Of a stretch of DNA of 64,000 nt, positions 52,114-61,621 are shown one piece after another. The stretch lies in assembly GCF_014202695.1 (NCBI RefSeq), contig NZ_JACHHH010000002.1, forward strand, positions 1 through 64,000. The letters are read 5' to 3'. The stretch's first letter is position 1, and each line of letters opens with the position of its first letter. The DNA is from Oribacterium sinus. Lineage in GTDB: Bacteria > Bacillota > Clostridia > Lachnospirales > Lachnospiraceae. The position numbers were made by a program, and so were the translations under genes. The notes beneath the pieces are model-generated. The model made no database searches. It saw only the letters and a list, made by a program, of their open reading frames with translations, and was not told the origin of the DNA.

Positions 52114-53184
52114 ATGAAAAAGAAAGAGATTCTTTGTGATTTTTTACTTTGGATTCTTTTCGCAATCCTTTTAGGTCTGACAATCAGCTTTAGTTTTTTA
52201 CCTTTATTATCAGTGAATCCTTTTCAGGCTCTTACGGTAATGTTTTCAGAAACATTTTCCAGCACATATAATATGGGAAATATTCTGATTAAAACGGCTC
52301 CTCTTATTTTAACCGGTTTGGCTTTTACGTTCACCTATAAAGCGAATCTGTATAATATTGGAGCGCAGGGGCAGTTCTATTCCGGCTGCATTTGTGCATC
52401 GGCAGTATCTTTAGCACTGGGAGGGAAACTTCCAGGACCAATTGTAATTCTTTTGGCAGGAATGGCTGCTATTTTGGGCGGTGCTGTTGTTGGATTTATA
52501 ATTGGATTTTTAAAGGCAAAATTCAATGCTAATGAATTTTTGATTAGTATGATGTCCACCTATGTTATCCAATATGTTATGCAGTTATTGCTCAGAACCA
52601 GTTTACAGGAATCAAAACATGAGTATTTGAAAACAGACTATTTGGATAAAAGCACCTGGCTGCCAAAAATCATCCCGGGCACCTCTGTTTCCTTGGGAAT
52701 TGTGATTTCTTTGCTGGTTGCGGTATTGGTTTGGTATGTACTTTATAAGACTTCTTTAGGATTTAGAATTCGGGCAACCGGTTTAAATCAGGATGCTGCC
52801 AGAATGTCCGGAATCAGTCCTCAACATCAATATATGCTTGCCTTCGCCATTAGTGGTGCTATTGCAGGACTTGCAGGACTGGTGGAAATCAATGGAATGC
52901 AGCATATGCTTCTTACCGGTTTTGATACGCAGATAGGATCTTACGGAATCGGAATCGCTATTTTAGCCAATGCTCACCCACTTGCGGTTGTACCGGCTTC
53001 TCTACTATTTGGCTTTTTGCAAGTTGGAGGAACGGCATTGGGACATTCAACGGATGCTCCTGCCAGTGTAATTGATCTGCTACAGGGTTTTGTAATGCTC
53101 TTCGTGCTTATGTCTTTCTACTTTAGAAGAAAGGCTGAATTAAATAAGCTTAAGAAAAAGAGAATCGTGACAGAGGAGGCCTAG
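52114..53184 (+). CDS. ABC importer permease 1 (RbsC/NupP-like)
   Basis: Permease of 356 residues with about 9-10 hydrophobic segments of the BPD_transp_2 family. Motifs include LILTGLAFTFTYKANLYNIG and AQGQFYSGCI, and the coupling region SLGFRIRATGLNQDAARMSGI. It begins directly after the ATPase stop codon, with AAGGAGG inside that gene. With the next permease it forms the channel for the solute bound by the BMP lipoprotein. Confidence 0.92.
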   Translation: MKKKEILCDFLLWILFAILLGLTISFSFLPLLSVNPFQALTVMFSETFSSTYNMGNILIKTAPLILTGLAFTFTYKANLYNIGAQGQFYSGCICASAVSLALGGKLPGPIVILLAGMAAILGGAVVGFIIGFLKAKFNANEFLISMMSTYVIQYVMQLLLRTSLQESKHEYLKTDYLDKSTWLPKIIPGTSVSLGIVISLLVAVLVWYVLYKTSLGFRIRATGLNQDAARMSGISPQHQYMLAFAISGAIAGLAGLVEINGMQHMLLTGFDTQIGSYGIGIAILANAHPLAVVPASLLFGFLQVGGTALGHSTDAPASVIDLLQGFVMLFVLMSFYFRRKAELNKLKKKRIVTEEA

Positions 53185-53185
53185 A

Positions 53186-54106
53186 ATGAACAATATAACA
53201 AGCCTTTTGGCAAGAGCATTTTTTATGAGTACCCCTCTTATTCTTGGTGCGCTTGGAGAGGTGATTGCAGAGAGAACAGGAATGATGGTTACCGCTGTAG
53301 AGGGAATATTTCTCATAGGAGCATGGGGAGGATTCATAGGAGCATACATTAGTGGGAATCTATATCTTGGTTTTTTGCTGGCTATGGTGTGTGGCCTCAT
53401 GGTTGCGCTTCTCTATGCTTTAACCACTGTATATATGAACCAGCATCAAATTGTAATGGGAACAGCAATTTCCATTTTGGTAACAGGGTTTTGTACTTTT
53501 TTCTATCGAGTTATTTTTGGCATTCAAACCACCCCTTTGAAAGTAGAGGTGCTTTCCACAATACAGATCCCTATACTAAGTCAAATCCCTTTTGTTGGTA
53601 AAATTCTATTTTCTCAAAATATTATTACCTATCTGGCATATCTATTGATTCCGATTATTTTATTTGTGATGAATCATACAGCATTGGGGCTTACCCTTAG
53701 ATCCTGTGGAGAGAATCCGGAAGCCGTTGATACCGCAGGAATAGATATATTAAAGATTCGTTTTGCGGCAGTAGCCGTCGCCGGTTGTTTGGGAGGAATT
53801 GCAGGTGCGTACTACTCTTTATGTAATGTGGGGATGTATACATCTGAAATCATTAGTGGGCGCGGTTGGATTGCTTTTGGAATTTGCTTTTTAGGAAACT
53901 GGAACCCGGTAGGAGCACTGATTTTCGGTACTGTATTTGGCGTATCAGAGGCTATTGGAGTTTATGTAAAATCTTTGGGGATGAGCACCATGCCCAGTGA
54001 ACTCTTTAGTGCACTGCCTTATGTTTTAGTGATTGTTCTAACGGTTTGTAGGAAAGATCTCAGAGCGCCAAATAAGCTGGGACAGAATTATGTGAAAGAG
54101 AATTAG
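53186..54106 (+). CDS. ABC importer permease 2 (RbsC/NupQ-like)
   Basis: Permease of 306 residues with eight or so hydrophobic segments; ALGEVIAERTGMMVTAVEGI is the standard family opening and LTLRSCGENPEAVDTAGIDI the coupling segment. It begins 1 bp after the first permease. It completes the BMP-ATPase-permease-permease set, the arrangement of nucleoside importers. The next gene, a CUT1 binding protein, follows after 74 bp that contain a small palindrome (54128-54147). Confidence 0.92.
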   Translation: MNNITSLLARAFFMSTPLILGALGEVIAERTGMMVTAVEGIFLIGAWGGFIGAYISGNLYLGFLLAMVCGLMVALLYALTTVYMNQHQIVMGTAISILVTGFCTFFYRVIFGIQTTPLKVEVLSTIQIPILSQIPFVGKILFSQNIITYLAYLLIPIILFVMNHTALGLTLRSCGENPEAVDTAGIDILKIRFAAVAVAGCLGGIAGAYYSLCNVGMYTSEIISGRGWIAFGICFLGNWNPVGALIFGTVFGVSEAIGVYVKSLGMSTMPSELFSALPYVLVIVLTVCRKDLRAPNKLGQNYVKEN

Positions 54107-54127
54107 TGTATAGAGTTTTGGCATCCA

Positions 54128-54147
54128 TACCAAGCATTTGCTTGGTA
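54128..54147 (+). promoter_or_regulatory. Small palindrome between the BMP-ABC and second CUT1 genes
   Basis: TACCAAGC (54128-54135) and GCTTGGTA (54140-54147) pair around a 4-nt loop. There is no T-run, so processing or regulation is more likely than termination. Confidence 0.4.
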
Positions 54148-54180
54148 CAACAATATTTTCATAACAAAGGAGGATATGGT

Positions 54181-55554
54181 ATGAAAAGAAAAGAACGTCT
54201 ATTTCTAAGCCTTTCACTTGTGGCAGGAATGGCATTGTCCGCATGTGGAGGAGCTGCACAAGAGGCCAAAGACTCTGCTTCACAAGCTCAGATGGAGACA
54301 AAAGCTGAAGAAGCAGGGAAAACAGAAGAGACAACAAATGGAACCGGAACAGTGGATAACCCTGAAGAGGTTACTGTTCCTGCGGGTACTTTAAGCTTTT
54401 GGTCTTTATTTACCGGGGGAGATGGAGATTGGTTTAAACAAATAAAAGACCAATATAATCAAACTAATCCTAAAAATCCGGTGGAGATTATTACGCTTGT
54501 CTGGGATGATTATTATACGAAATTACAGACTGCTGTAGCTGCGGGAAAAGGTCCTGATATTGGTATCTCTCATGTTTCTAAACTATATGAGCTTTCCCAG
54601 AGTGGTGTTGCGGAGCCATTAGATGATTATTTGAAGAAACTGAACATTGATTTATCAAAGGACTATCAGAAATCCAGTCTTGACTCCGTAAGCATTGATG
54701 GAAAAATCTATGCCATTCCTTTGGATACTCATGCTGAGGTAATGTATTACAACACCAGCCTTCTGGAAGAAGCGGGAGTTACGGAAGAGGAACTTCTTAA
54801 TGTGAAGGATATGGAGGGATTTAAGGATATTTTAAAGCGATGCAAAGAAAAATTACCTGCTGAAATATCTCCATTAGGATTAACACAGTCCGGAGATGAT
54901 CCCTTTAGAACTTGGTATGCAATTTATTTCCAAATGGGTGGAAAGGATTTCATCAATGCAGAAGGAAAGAATACAATAGATGTAGAAGTTGGTAAAAAAG
55001 CGCTGGAGGAATTAGAAGTACTTTATAAAGAGGGCTATATTCTTCCAGGTATTGATGATAGCCAGGCTTTATTCCAATCCGGTAAAGCGGCTATACTTTT
55101 TGGCGGCACTTGGTTAACCGGAGCGTACGAGCAGACGGAAAATCTTAAGTTCAATAACACAACTTTTCCACAATTATTTGGCGATAAGCCATATTGTTGG
55201 GCAGATTCCCATACTTTGATTCTTCCCAAAAAAGAAAAAAGAACAGAAGAAGAGACTTTGTCTGCAGTTCAATTTATGGTATATGCGTCAAAAGACGGAG
55301 GTATCGTTTGGGCAGGATCCGGACAAATTCCCTCTGCAAATGAAGCTAACCAGAGTGAAGAATATAAAAAACTCAAAGGATATAATGTGATTTCTGAGTT
55401 AGAGTATGCGAAATATGCACCAAAGAGTGAACATTATTATGGCGGAATGAAAAAAGATTTGATGGATGCGGTAGGTGCATATTTAACAGGCAACAGTTCC
55501 TTGGACGAAGCCGGAACTGCTCTTAAAGAGGCTGTGGAAAATAATTTGGATTAA
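54181..55554 (+). CDS. Second CUT1 ABC transporter sugar-binding lipoprotein
   Basis: Extracellular solute-binding protein of 457 residues. The lipobox LSAC ends the signal peptide; ATG 54181 has AAGGAGG 7 nt upstream, and the frame from 54106 is only an upstream extension. Family pattern: GTLSFWSLFTGGDGDWFKQI, LQTAVAAGKGPDIGISHVSK, ALFQSGKAAILFGGTWLTGA. It delivers a glycoside or oligosaccharide to the two permeases behind it. The following GH2 gene suggests a beta-linked substrate. Confidence 0.9.
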   Translation: MKRKERLFLSLSLVAGMALSACGGAAQEAKDSASQAQMETKAEEAGKTEETTNGTGTVDNPEEVTVPAGTLSFWSLFTGGDGDWFKQIKDQYNQTNPKNPVEIITLVWDDYYTKLQTAVAAGKGPDIGISHVSKLYELSQSGVAEPLDDYLKKLNIDLSKDYQKSSLDSVSIDGKIYAIPLDTHAEVMYYNTSLLEEAGVTEEELLNVKDMEGFKDILKRCKEKLPAEISPLGLTQSGDDPFRTWYAIYFQMGGKDFINAEGKNTIDVEVGKKALEELEVLYKEGYILPGIDDSQALFQSGKAAILFGGTWLTGAYEQTENLKFNNTTFPQLFGDKPYCWADSHTLILPKKEKRTEEETLSAVQFMVYASKDGGIVWAGSGQIPSANEANQSEEYKKLKGYNVISELEYAKYAPKSEHYYGGMKKDLMDAVGAYLTGNSSLDEAGTALKEAVENNLD

Positions 55555-55585
55555 ACGTAAACCATCAAAGAATAGTAGGTAAACT

Positions 55586-56497
55586 ATGAATAGATTGCTA
55601 TCTGCTCCATATAACAAACATAAAATAGGGAAAAAGCAAGCTGTGGCAATATTATTTATTATGCCTTTCTTCGTGCTCTATTCTATCTTTACAATCTTCC
55701 CTGTTTTTCAAGGGATATATGTCAGTTTATGCAATTGGAATTTGATGGGAAAGGCCAGTTTTGTTGGTATAGAAAATTATAAAAAGATGATGCAGGATAA
55801 GAATTTCTACTTATCCTGCATCCACACTGTAAAATTTGTGATTTTTTCTGTACCATTCTTGGTTATTTTATCATTTATCCTTGCATTATTGGCAAACAGA
55901 GCCGTTTGCTTCCGACGCTTTTTAAGGACGGCATATTACTTACCCGGAGTGCTATCAGTTTCTGTTGCCTCTTATTTGGCCAGTTTTGTTTTTGCACCTT
56001 ACCGTGGCTTACTAAATGGCCTTTTGCGGTCTTTTCATTTCTTGAATGGTCAGAAGGAGATTTTATGGTTACAAGATTCTAATAAAGTGTGGTTTAGCTT
56101 AGTAGCTATGACTTTATGGTGGACTATAGGTTTTTCTATGTTGCTATACTTAGCTGCTTTACAGGATATACCGGAGGTTTTGTATGATGCTGCAAAAGTA
56201 GATGGTGCGGCACCGCTCCAAATATTTTGGAAGATTACTGTACCACTGTTAAAACCGACAATTTTCCTTGTGATGATGCTCCAAATTATTGCCAGCTTTA
56301 AAGTTTTTGGACAAATTCATTTAATGACAGGTGGAGGACCGGCTAATACTACGCGTTCTTTAATACAATACATATATCAACAAGCATTTGAAAAGAATAA
56401 ATTAGGCTATGCTTCTGCAATGTCGTATTTCTTATTTGTTGTTTTATGTCTATTGGTATTTATTCAAAGACGTTTTGGAAGACAAGAGGAAGGTTAA
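55586..56497 (+). CDS. Second CUT1 permease (MalF-like)
   Basis: Permease of 303 residues with six membrane segments. The EAA-type loop is DAAKVDGAAPLQIFWKITVP, and the C-terminal end runs into the next gene with 2 bp between stop and start. It pairs with the following MalG-like subunit. No ATPase is encoded in the set. Confidence 0.9.
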   Translation: MNRLLSAPYNKHKIGKKQAVAILFIMPFFVLYSIFTIFPVFQGIYVSLCNWNLMGKASFVGIENYKKMMQDKNFYLSCIHTVKFVIFSVPFLVILSFILALLANRAVCFRRFLRTAYYLPGVLSVSVASYLASFVFAPYRGLLNGLLRSFHFLNGQKEILWLQDSNKVWFSLVAMTLWWTIGFSMLLYLAALQDIPEVLYDAAKVDGAAPLQIFWKITVPLLKPTIFLVMMLQIIASFKVFGQIHLMTGGGPANTTRSLIQYIYQQAFEKNKLGYASAMSYFLFVVLCLLVFIQRRFGRQEEG

Positions 56498-56499
56498 GT

Positions 56500-57330
56500 A
56501 TGAGAAATAGAACGAAAACAATACAAAGCAATCTTATTTCTGCACTTTCCTTACTTATCGCTTTAATTATGCTTTCTCCGATTATTTGGGGGCTGTTTTG
56601 TTCCATTCAATACGAAGGAAAGCAATTTCATAATGTGTTTTCTTGGTTTACACCGCCCTATACATTACAAAATTATCCTCAGGTTTTATTGAAAACAGGA
56701 GTGTTTCGATGGTTCTGTAATAGCCTGATTGTCGCTGTGGTGACTACTGCATTGTCTGTTCTTGTGTCTACATTAGCGGCGTATAGCATAGCTCATATTT
56801 CCTTTAAAGGAAGTGGCTTTTTCTATTTTTATTTCCTTATTGGAATTCTGGTTCCCAGTGAGGCAACGATTATTCCTTTATTTGTATTAATGAGCAAATT
56901 AAAGCTAATTGATAGCTATAGCGGTTTGATTTTGCCATCTGTGGCCAGTTCTATGAATTTTGTAATCACTTATAGCTTTTTTAGGTCACTACCAAGAGAA
57001 CTTTTTGAGGCAGTACGAATCGATGGAGGTGGGGAATGGATAATTTACACTAAAGTCGTCCTTCCGCTTTCAAGACCAATCATTGCGACAATTGCTATCA
57101 TGAGTTTCATCGCAAGTTGGAATAATTATATTTGGCCACTACTTTGTGTATTTAGCGAAAAACTATATACGCTACCTATCGGGATTCCGACGTTGATTAA
57201 GATAGAGAGGCCCGATTTTGTCATTCCAATGTGTATAAACATGGTGGCTTCTTTGCCGATGATTATTTTATATCTAATATTTGAAAAGCAAATTGTTCAA
57301 GGAATTAGTACAGGTGGTATCAAAGGATAA
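56500..57330 (+). CDS. Second CUT1 permease (MalG-like)
   Basis: Permease of 276 residues with six membrane segments. ATG 56500 has GAGGAAGG 6 nt upstream; the longer frame from 56446 lies inside the previous gene. The EAA loop is EAVRIDGGGEWIIYTKVVLP and the C-terminus FEKQIVQGISTGGIKG is typical of MalG subunits. It is followed 17 bp later by the GH2 gene in the same direction, so transport and hydrolysis are probably one transcription unit. Confidence 0.9.
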   Translation: MRNRTKTIQSNLISALSLLIALIMLSPIIWGLFCSIQYEGKQFHNVFSWFTPPYTLQNYPQVLLKTGVFRWFCNSLIVAVVTTALSVLVSTLAAYSIAHISFKGSGFFYFYFLIGILVPSEATIIPLFVLMSKLKLIDSYSGLILPSVASSMNFVITYSFFRSLPRELFEAVRIDGGGEWIIYTKVVLPLSRPIIATIAIMSFIASWNNYIWPLLCVFSEKLYTLPIGIPTLIKIERPDFVIPMCINMVASLPMIILYLIFEKQIVQGISTGGIKG

Positions 57331-57347
57331 AGGAAAAGGAGAATAGC

Positions 57348-59174
57348 ATGAAACATATTGAAAATTATCCCAGACCACAATTAGTAAGAGACTCGTGGAT
57401 AGAACTAAATGGGGAATGGGACTTTGCTTTTGACAATGAAAAAACCGGAGAAAAAAGCCATTGGGAGATGGGGATACCGCTAGCGGAAAAGAGAAAAATT
57501 TTAGTTCCCTTTAGTCCGGAAACAAAAGAAAGTGGAGTACATATTCAGAATCATTCCGGATATTTATGGTATCAGAGAATGCTGCCTGTTAATAAGAAGG
57601 AGCTGGAGGGAAAACGATTTATTCTGCATTTTGAGGGCGTAGATTATTTGAGCAAGGTTTATATTAATGGAAAGCAAGTTGGGCAGCATTGCGGTGGCTA
57701 TTCTCGCTTTTCTGTTGATGTGACAGAGTACATTGAAGATAAAGAGAATATATTGACTGTTTTGGCTATTGACTCTTCGAATATGGAACAACCTAGGGGA
57801 AAGCAAAGATGGGAACAGTATAGTTATGCTTGTTGGTATATACAAACTTCCGGAATTTGGAAAAGCGTTTGGGGAGAAGTTGTTAATCAAAGATATATTA
57901 AAGATGTTAAAATCACACCACAGCTATATGAACATACAGTAGAAATAGAAGGGCTTGTTGAAGATGCTTGCTTGCTTTCTGTTGAAACAAAGCCATCTAA
58001 ATGTCCATTGTTTGCCAATCTGAAAGTGAAGTATCAGAATATAGATGTGACAGAGGTTCAGGCGATAGTTCAAGAAGGAAGATTTAAGTTAAAAGTCTAT
58101 TTGGATAATCCTGCTATAGATCCATTTTTGGTGAAGAGATGGAGTCCTCAGGAGCCTAATCTGTACGATTTGGAGATTAAAATCAAGGAAGAAGATGGAA
58201 TGTTAGACTCCGTTTTCAGCTATTTTGGGCTCCGAGAAATAAGGATAGAAGAGGGGAAGTTCCTACTAAATGGCTGTCCATTATATCAAAGGTTGATATT
58301 GGATCAGGGTTATTGGAAGGATACAGGATTAACACCAAAGGACGAAGAGGCTTTATTGCATGACTTGCAAAAGATTAAAGAAATGGGCTTCAATGGAGTC
58401 AGAAAACACCAGAAGATAGAGGATGAGAGATTCCTTTACTTATGCGATACTATGGGTATATTGGTATGGAGTGAATTCCCATCAAATTATCGCTTCAATC
58501 AAGAAAGCATTATGGCTTTTACTAAAGAATGGATGGAGGCAGTAAAACAAAATTATAATCATCCCTCTATCATTGCTTGGACGCCTTTCAACGAATCATG
58601 GGGAGTATTTGAAATTGAAAAAGAAAAAGCGGAACAGTATTTGACAGAAGGGATATACTATTTGACAAAATCTTTGGATCCATATAGGCCTGTAATCTCT
58701 AATGATGGTTGGGAGCACACCAAAACGGATTTGTTGACACTTCATGACTATACGGAAAGGGGGGAAGATTTCTTCAATCGATACAGTACTTTTATGGAGC
58801 AAATGAAGACTACGGAAGAATATCATTGTGGATTTAAATCGGCTTTTTCCAATGGGTATCAATATGATAAGCAACCAATATTACTTACTGAGTATGGTGG
58901 GATAGCATTTTCCACAAAGGAAAAAGAACAGTGGGGATATGGCAATACTGTAGAAACAGAAGAAGCATTTTTAGAAAGATATGAATCCATAACAAAGGCC
59001 ATAATAGAACTTCCGTTCTTCCAAGGTTTTTGTTATACACAGTTAACGGATGTGGAGCAGGAAGTAAATGGACTGTTGGATGAAAACCATGAATATAAAG
59101 TGTCCCCTGAGGCGATTAGAAAAATTAATCTTACCGGGCCATCTGACGGAAGGTTAATTCATTTATTCGACTAA
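57348..59174 (+). CDS. Cytoplasmic glycoside hydrolase family 2 enzyme
   Basis: Protein of 608 residues with the GH2 layout: jelly-roll domain (IENYPRPQLVRDSWIELNGEW, then GYLWYQRMLPV), Ig-like domain (about 180-300) and TIM barrel. The acid/base Glu is in WTPFNESWG (about 415) and the nucleophile Glu in LLTEYGGIAF (about 514). There is no signal peptide, so it acts inside the cell on material brought in by the adjacent CUT1 system. Beta-galactosidase, beta-glucuronidase or a related exo-glycosidase activity is possible; the length is close to the beta-glucuronidase norm. Confidence 0.9.
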   Translation: MKHIENYPRPQLVRDSWIELNGEWDFAFDNEKTGEKSHWEMGIPLAEKRKILVPFSPETKESGVHIQNHSGYLWYQRMLPVNKKELEGKRFILHFEGVDYLSKVYINGKQVGQHCGGYSRFSVDVTEYIEDKENILTVLAIDSSNMEQPRGKQRWEQYSYACWYIQTSGIWKSVWGEVVNQRYIKDVKITPQLYEHTVEIEGLVEDACLLSVETKPSKCPLFANLKVKYQNIDVTEVQAIVQEGRFKLKVYLDNPAIDPFLVKRWSPQEPNLYDLEIKIKEEDGMLDSVFSYFGLREIRIEEGKFLLNGCPLYQRLILDQGYWKDTGLTPKDEEALLHDLQKIKEMGFNGVRKHQKIEDERFLYLCDTMGILVWSEFPSNYRFNQESIMAFTKEWMEAVKQNYNHPSIIAWTPFNESWGVFEIEKEKAEQYLTEGIYYLTKSLDPYRPVISNDGWEHTKTDLLTLHDYTERGEDFFNRYSTFMEQMKTTEEYHCGFKSAFSNGYQYDKQPILLTEYGGIAFSTKEKEQWGYGNTVETEEAFLERYESITKAIIELPFFQGFCYTQLTDVEQEVNGLLDENHEYKVSPEAIRKINLTGPSDGRLIHLFD

Positions 59175-59195
59175 GATATAAGAATGTTGGAGGCT

Positions 59196-59233
59196 AAAAA
59201 AGCACATTTACCAAGAGGTAAGTGTGCTTTTTT
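59196..59233 (+). terminator. Intrinsic terminator after the GH2 gene
   Basis: AAAAAAGCACATTTACC (59196-59212) pairs with GGTAAGTGTGCTTTTTT (59217-59233) around a 4-nt loop. It also faces the end of the convergent LacI-kinase gene and can work both ways. Confidence 0.92.
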
Positions 59234-59253
59234 GATAGCATACAAAATATTTA

Positions 59254-61230
59254 TTATTCCAAAATCTCCGGCTCTTCCGTTGCTATATAAGCTTCCAAGC
59301 TGTTCTTATCCACTAGGGAGGGGGCGGCTCCTTCTCTTGTGACACTTAGTGCTGCTGCATAGCTTGCAATACGGATAGCCTGCTCCATAGGAAAGTCCAG
59401 AAGAATATAAGAGGCTAGGGCACTGATAAAGGCATCGGCTGCTCCGGTGGTATCGATTGCTTTAACTTCCTTAGCGGGATACAGCCCTAATATGCCTTTT
59501 CCTTTTGCAAAAAGTCCTTGTTTTCCCAGGGTTATAATCACCATATTTGCCCCTTTTTTTAGAAAGTAATCGGCACACTGTTCTAAAAGTGCTTTATCGC
59601 AAGCTTCTTTAGCCTGCATTTTCTGTAGCTTTTTGGAAAGCTGGGATTCTTCCGTAGATAAAAGAATCTGTGCTTCCTCTAAATTGGGGAGGAAGATATC
59701 TGTTAAGGCAAGGATTTCCGGGTCTATTTGCCTTATGGAGGAAGGCTTCAATAGGACAGGGAGCTTGTGGCTTTTTGCTAAACGACAAGCGGTCAAGATC
59801 GTATCCTGCGGAACTTCAGTATTTAGAAGGCATAGATGACTGTCTTTGAAGATGGGAAGTGCCTCTTCAACATGTTTCTTACTGACACACTCATTGGCCC
59901 CGGAAAGGATGGAGACGATGGAATCTCCGCTGTTGTTTAAGAAAATATATCCTTTGCCGGTTAATTCTCCGTGGACACGCTTCAAATAGGCGGTATTGAT
60001 CCCTGCTTGCTTTGCACTTTCGTAAATGGTATCTGCTTCCAAATCATCCCCGACAAGCCCTATAATGCTGGCGTGATGTCCCAATTTGCTCACTCCGATG
60101 GCTTGGTTCATCCCTTTTCCGCCTAAATAGTTGGAAGAACGACTGGTCTTGGCTGCCATTCCCGGGCTGGGAAGCTCTCGGAAAAATAGGTAGGAATCAA
60201 TATTTACACTTCCCAAAACAAGAACTTTTTTTCTTTTAGTCATAGCGGGGGCGGAAATAGATTTAGTGTGGTTTAAATGATAGTCCGGCTGAAAATGCTT
60301 TCGCTCCTGTTCTGTATTTTCAGAATGCTCAAGATGCTTGATCAGGCAGGAGCCAAGATATTCTCCAAATTCTTCAAAGGGGATTAGCAGGGCTGATATT
60401 TCGGAGAAGTTATTAATATTGCTTTGGTGTTTACATAAGGTAAGCAAGGAAAAGTCATTGGGAATATGCAAATGACGGCTTAGTAATCTTTGATAGATTT
60501 GAAAGCTACTTTGGAAGTGCAGAGTTAGTACAGCACTAATACTCCCGCAGGAAATATGGCGGTAAAATTTTTCGTTATCTTTACTGAAAATGAATTCTTC
60601 CGTAAAAGAAATGGCATTTTGATACAGACAGCTTTTGAAACCTTCAATAAATTCATTTCGAATAGGACTTTCCTTTTCTGCCACAAGGGCGATTTTGGAA
60701 TGTCCTGCTTGAACCAGATTTTGGGTCAAGAATTCCGCCATACTTTTATAGGAAATGGTAGGCAGAAAATCCGGACCGGGAATATCTTCTTCTGTACTGA
60801 AAAGAAAGTAGGGTTTTTTACTTTGCTTCAGCTGTGCATAGACTTCAGAAGATGGCTTGGAATTGATAGGATTAAACAGAATGCCGTCAACATTGCTTGA
60901 AGTAAGCAAGGATAGGTTTTTTAATTCTTGCGTTTTGTTTAAATGGCTTTCCAGCACTGTTATGCCATAACCGTAGGAACGGGCAACATTCATTAAACCT
61001 TTCAGGAGTCTGTCGTCGGGAATACAGTCTCGAAAGATAACCCCGAAAATACTGGTTTTTTCGGGATATTGTGTTCTCACAAAAGAGTAAGGTTTATAAT
61101 TATGAATCTTTGCAAGGGAAAGGACATGCTCTCTTGTTTGGGGGCTGATATTTGCGTCTTTATGATTCAAAATTTTGGAAACGGTTGATACAGACACACC
61201 GGCTAATTGAGCAAATTCTTTAATGGTCAT
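59254..61230 (-). CDS. LacI-type repressor fused to a PfkB/ribokinase domain
   Basis: Protein of 658 residues. Residues 1-50 are a LacI helix-turn-helix (IKEFAQLAGVSVSTVSKILN); about 60-310 are the sugar-binding fold of the LacI family (SIFGVIFRDCIPDDRLLKGL, SNVDGILFNPINSKPSSEVY). From about 332 to 650 it is a full ribokinase-like domain (VLVLGSVNIDSYLFFRELPS, NYLGGKGMNQAIGVSKLGHH, LTGKGYIFLNNSGDSIVSIL). The kinase signature reads DTTGAADAF instead of the common DTTGAGDAF; the catalytic Asp is kept. It is divergent from a BMP-ABC operon. Repressor and kinase in one chain would couple ribose or nucleoside-sugar metabolism to expression. Confidence 0.9.
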   Translation of the reverse strand: MTIKEFAQLAGVSVSTVSKILNHKDANISPQTREHVLSLAKIHNYKPYSFVRTQYPEKTSIFGVIFRDCIPDDRLLKGLMNVARSYGYGITVLESHLNKTQELKNLSLLTSSNVDGILFNPINSKPSSEVYAQLKQSKKPYFLFSTEEDIPGPDFLPTISYKSMAEFLTQNLVQAGHSKIALVAEKESPIRNEFIEGFKSCLYQNAISFTEEFIFSKDNEKFYRHISCGSISAVLTLHFQSSFQIYQRLLSRHLHIPNDFSLLTLCKHQSNINNFSEISALLIPFEEFGEYLGSCLIKHLEHSENTEQERKHFQPDYHLNHTKSISAPAMTKRKKVLVLGSVNIDSYLFFRELPSPGMAAKTSRSSNYLGGKGMNQAIGVSKLGHHASIIGLVGDDLEADTIYESAKQAGINTAYLKRVHGELTGKGYIFLNNSGDSIVSILSGANECVSKKHVEEALPIFKDSHLCLLNTEVPQDTILTACRLAKSHKLPVLLKPSSIRQIDPEILALTDIFLPNLEEAQILLSTEESQLSKKLQKMQAKEACDKALLEQCADYFLKKGANMVIITLGKQGLFAKGKGILGLYPAKEVKAIDTTGAADAFISALASYILLDFPMEQAIRIASYAAALSVTREGAAPSLVDKNSLEAYIATEEPEILE

Positions 61231-61621
61231 ACTTTTTCTCCTACTTTAACACTTGTGCTTATCATATAATAAACTTAAGGAATTTAGAACCTTTGTTTTC
61301 GTTTTCAGGTGGAGCCTAATATTTTGGAACTTGTTATAATTGTAAGAAACAGACAAAAAAATAAGAGGGAATTGGAAGAAAGCAAAAAATAATCTTTTGA
61401 CGAAAGAGATATGCAGTGCGAAACATGTGCATATTGTATATAAATAATATTGCATTTAGTTGAAAACAGATAAAATTGTCGACAGAAATATATTGATATT
61501 GACACAAATCTGGCGGATGATATATCTTATGAATAAGAAAATAAGTATAGGAAAACAGTTTCCTGTACAAATAATCTAGGTGATGCAAAAAGCGTATATT
61601 TGTGAAGGAGGAAAAAAGAGA
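61231..61621 (+). promoter_or_regulatory. Divergent control region with SigA-type promoter for the BMP operon
   Basis: The 391-bp AT-rich gap holds TTGACA (61499-61504), a 16-nt spacer and TATATC (61521-61526) in the plus direction, and a palindrome TGTCGACA (61477-61484) about 15 bp upstream of it with the central CG favoured by LacI-family operators. A second short palindrome AGGAAA/TTTCCT occurs at 61549-61564. The minus-strand promoter is not certain. Confidence 0.45.
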
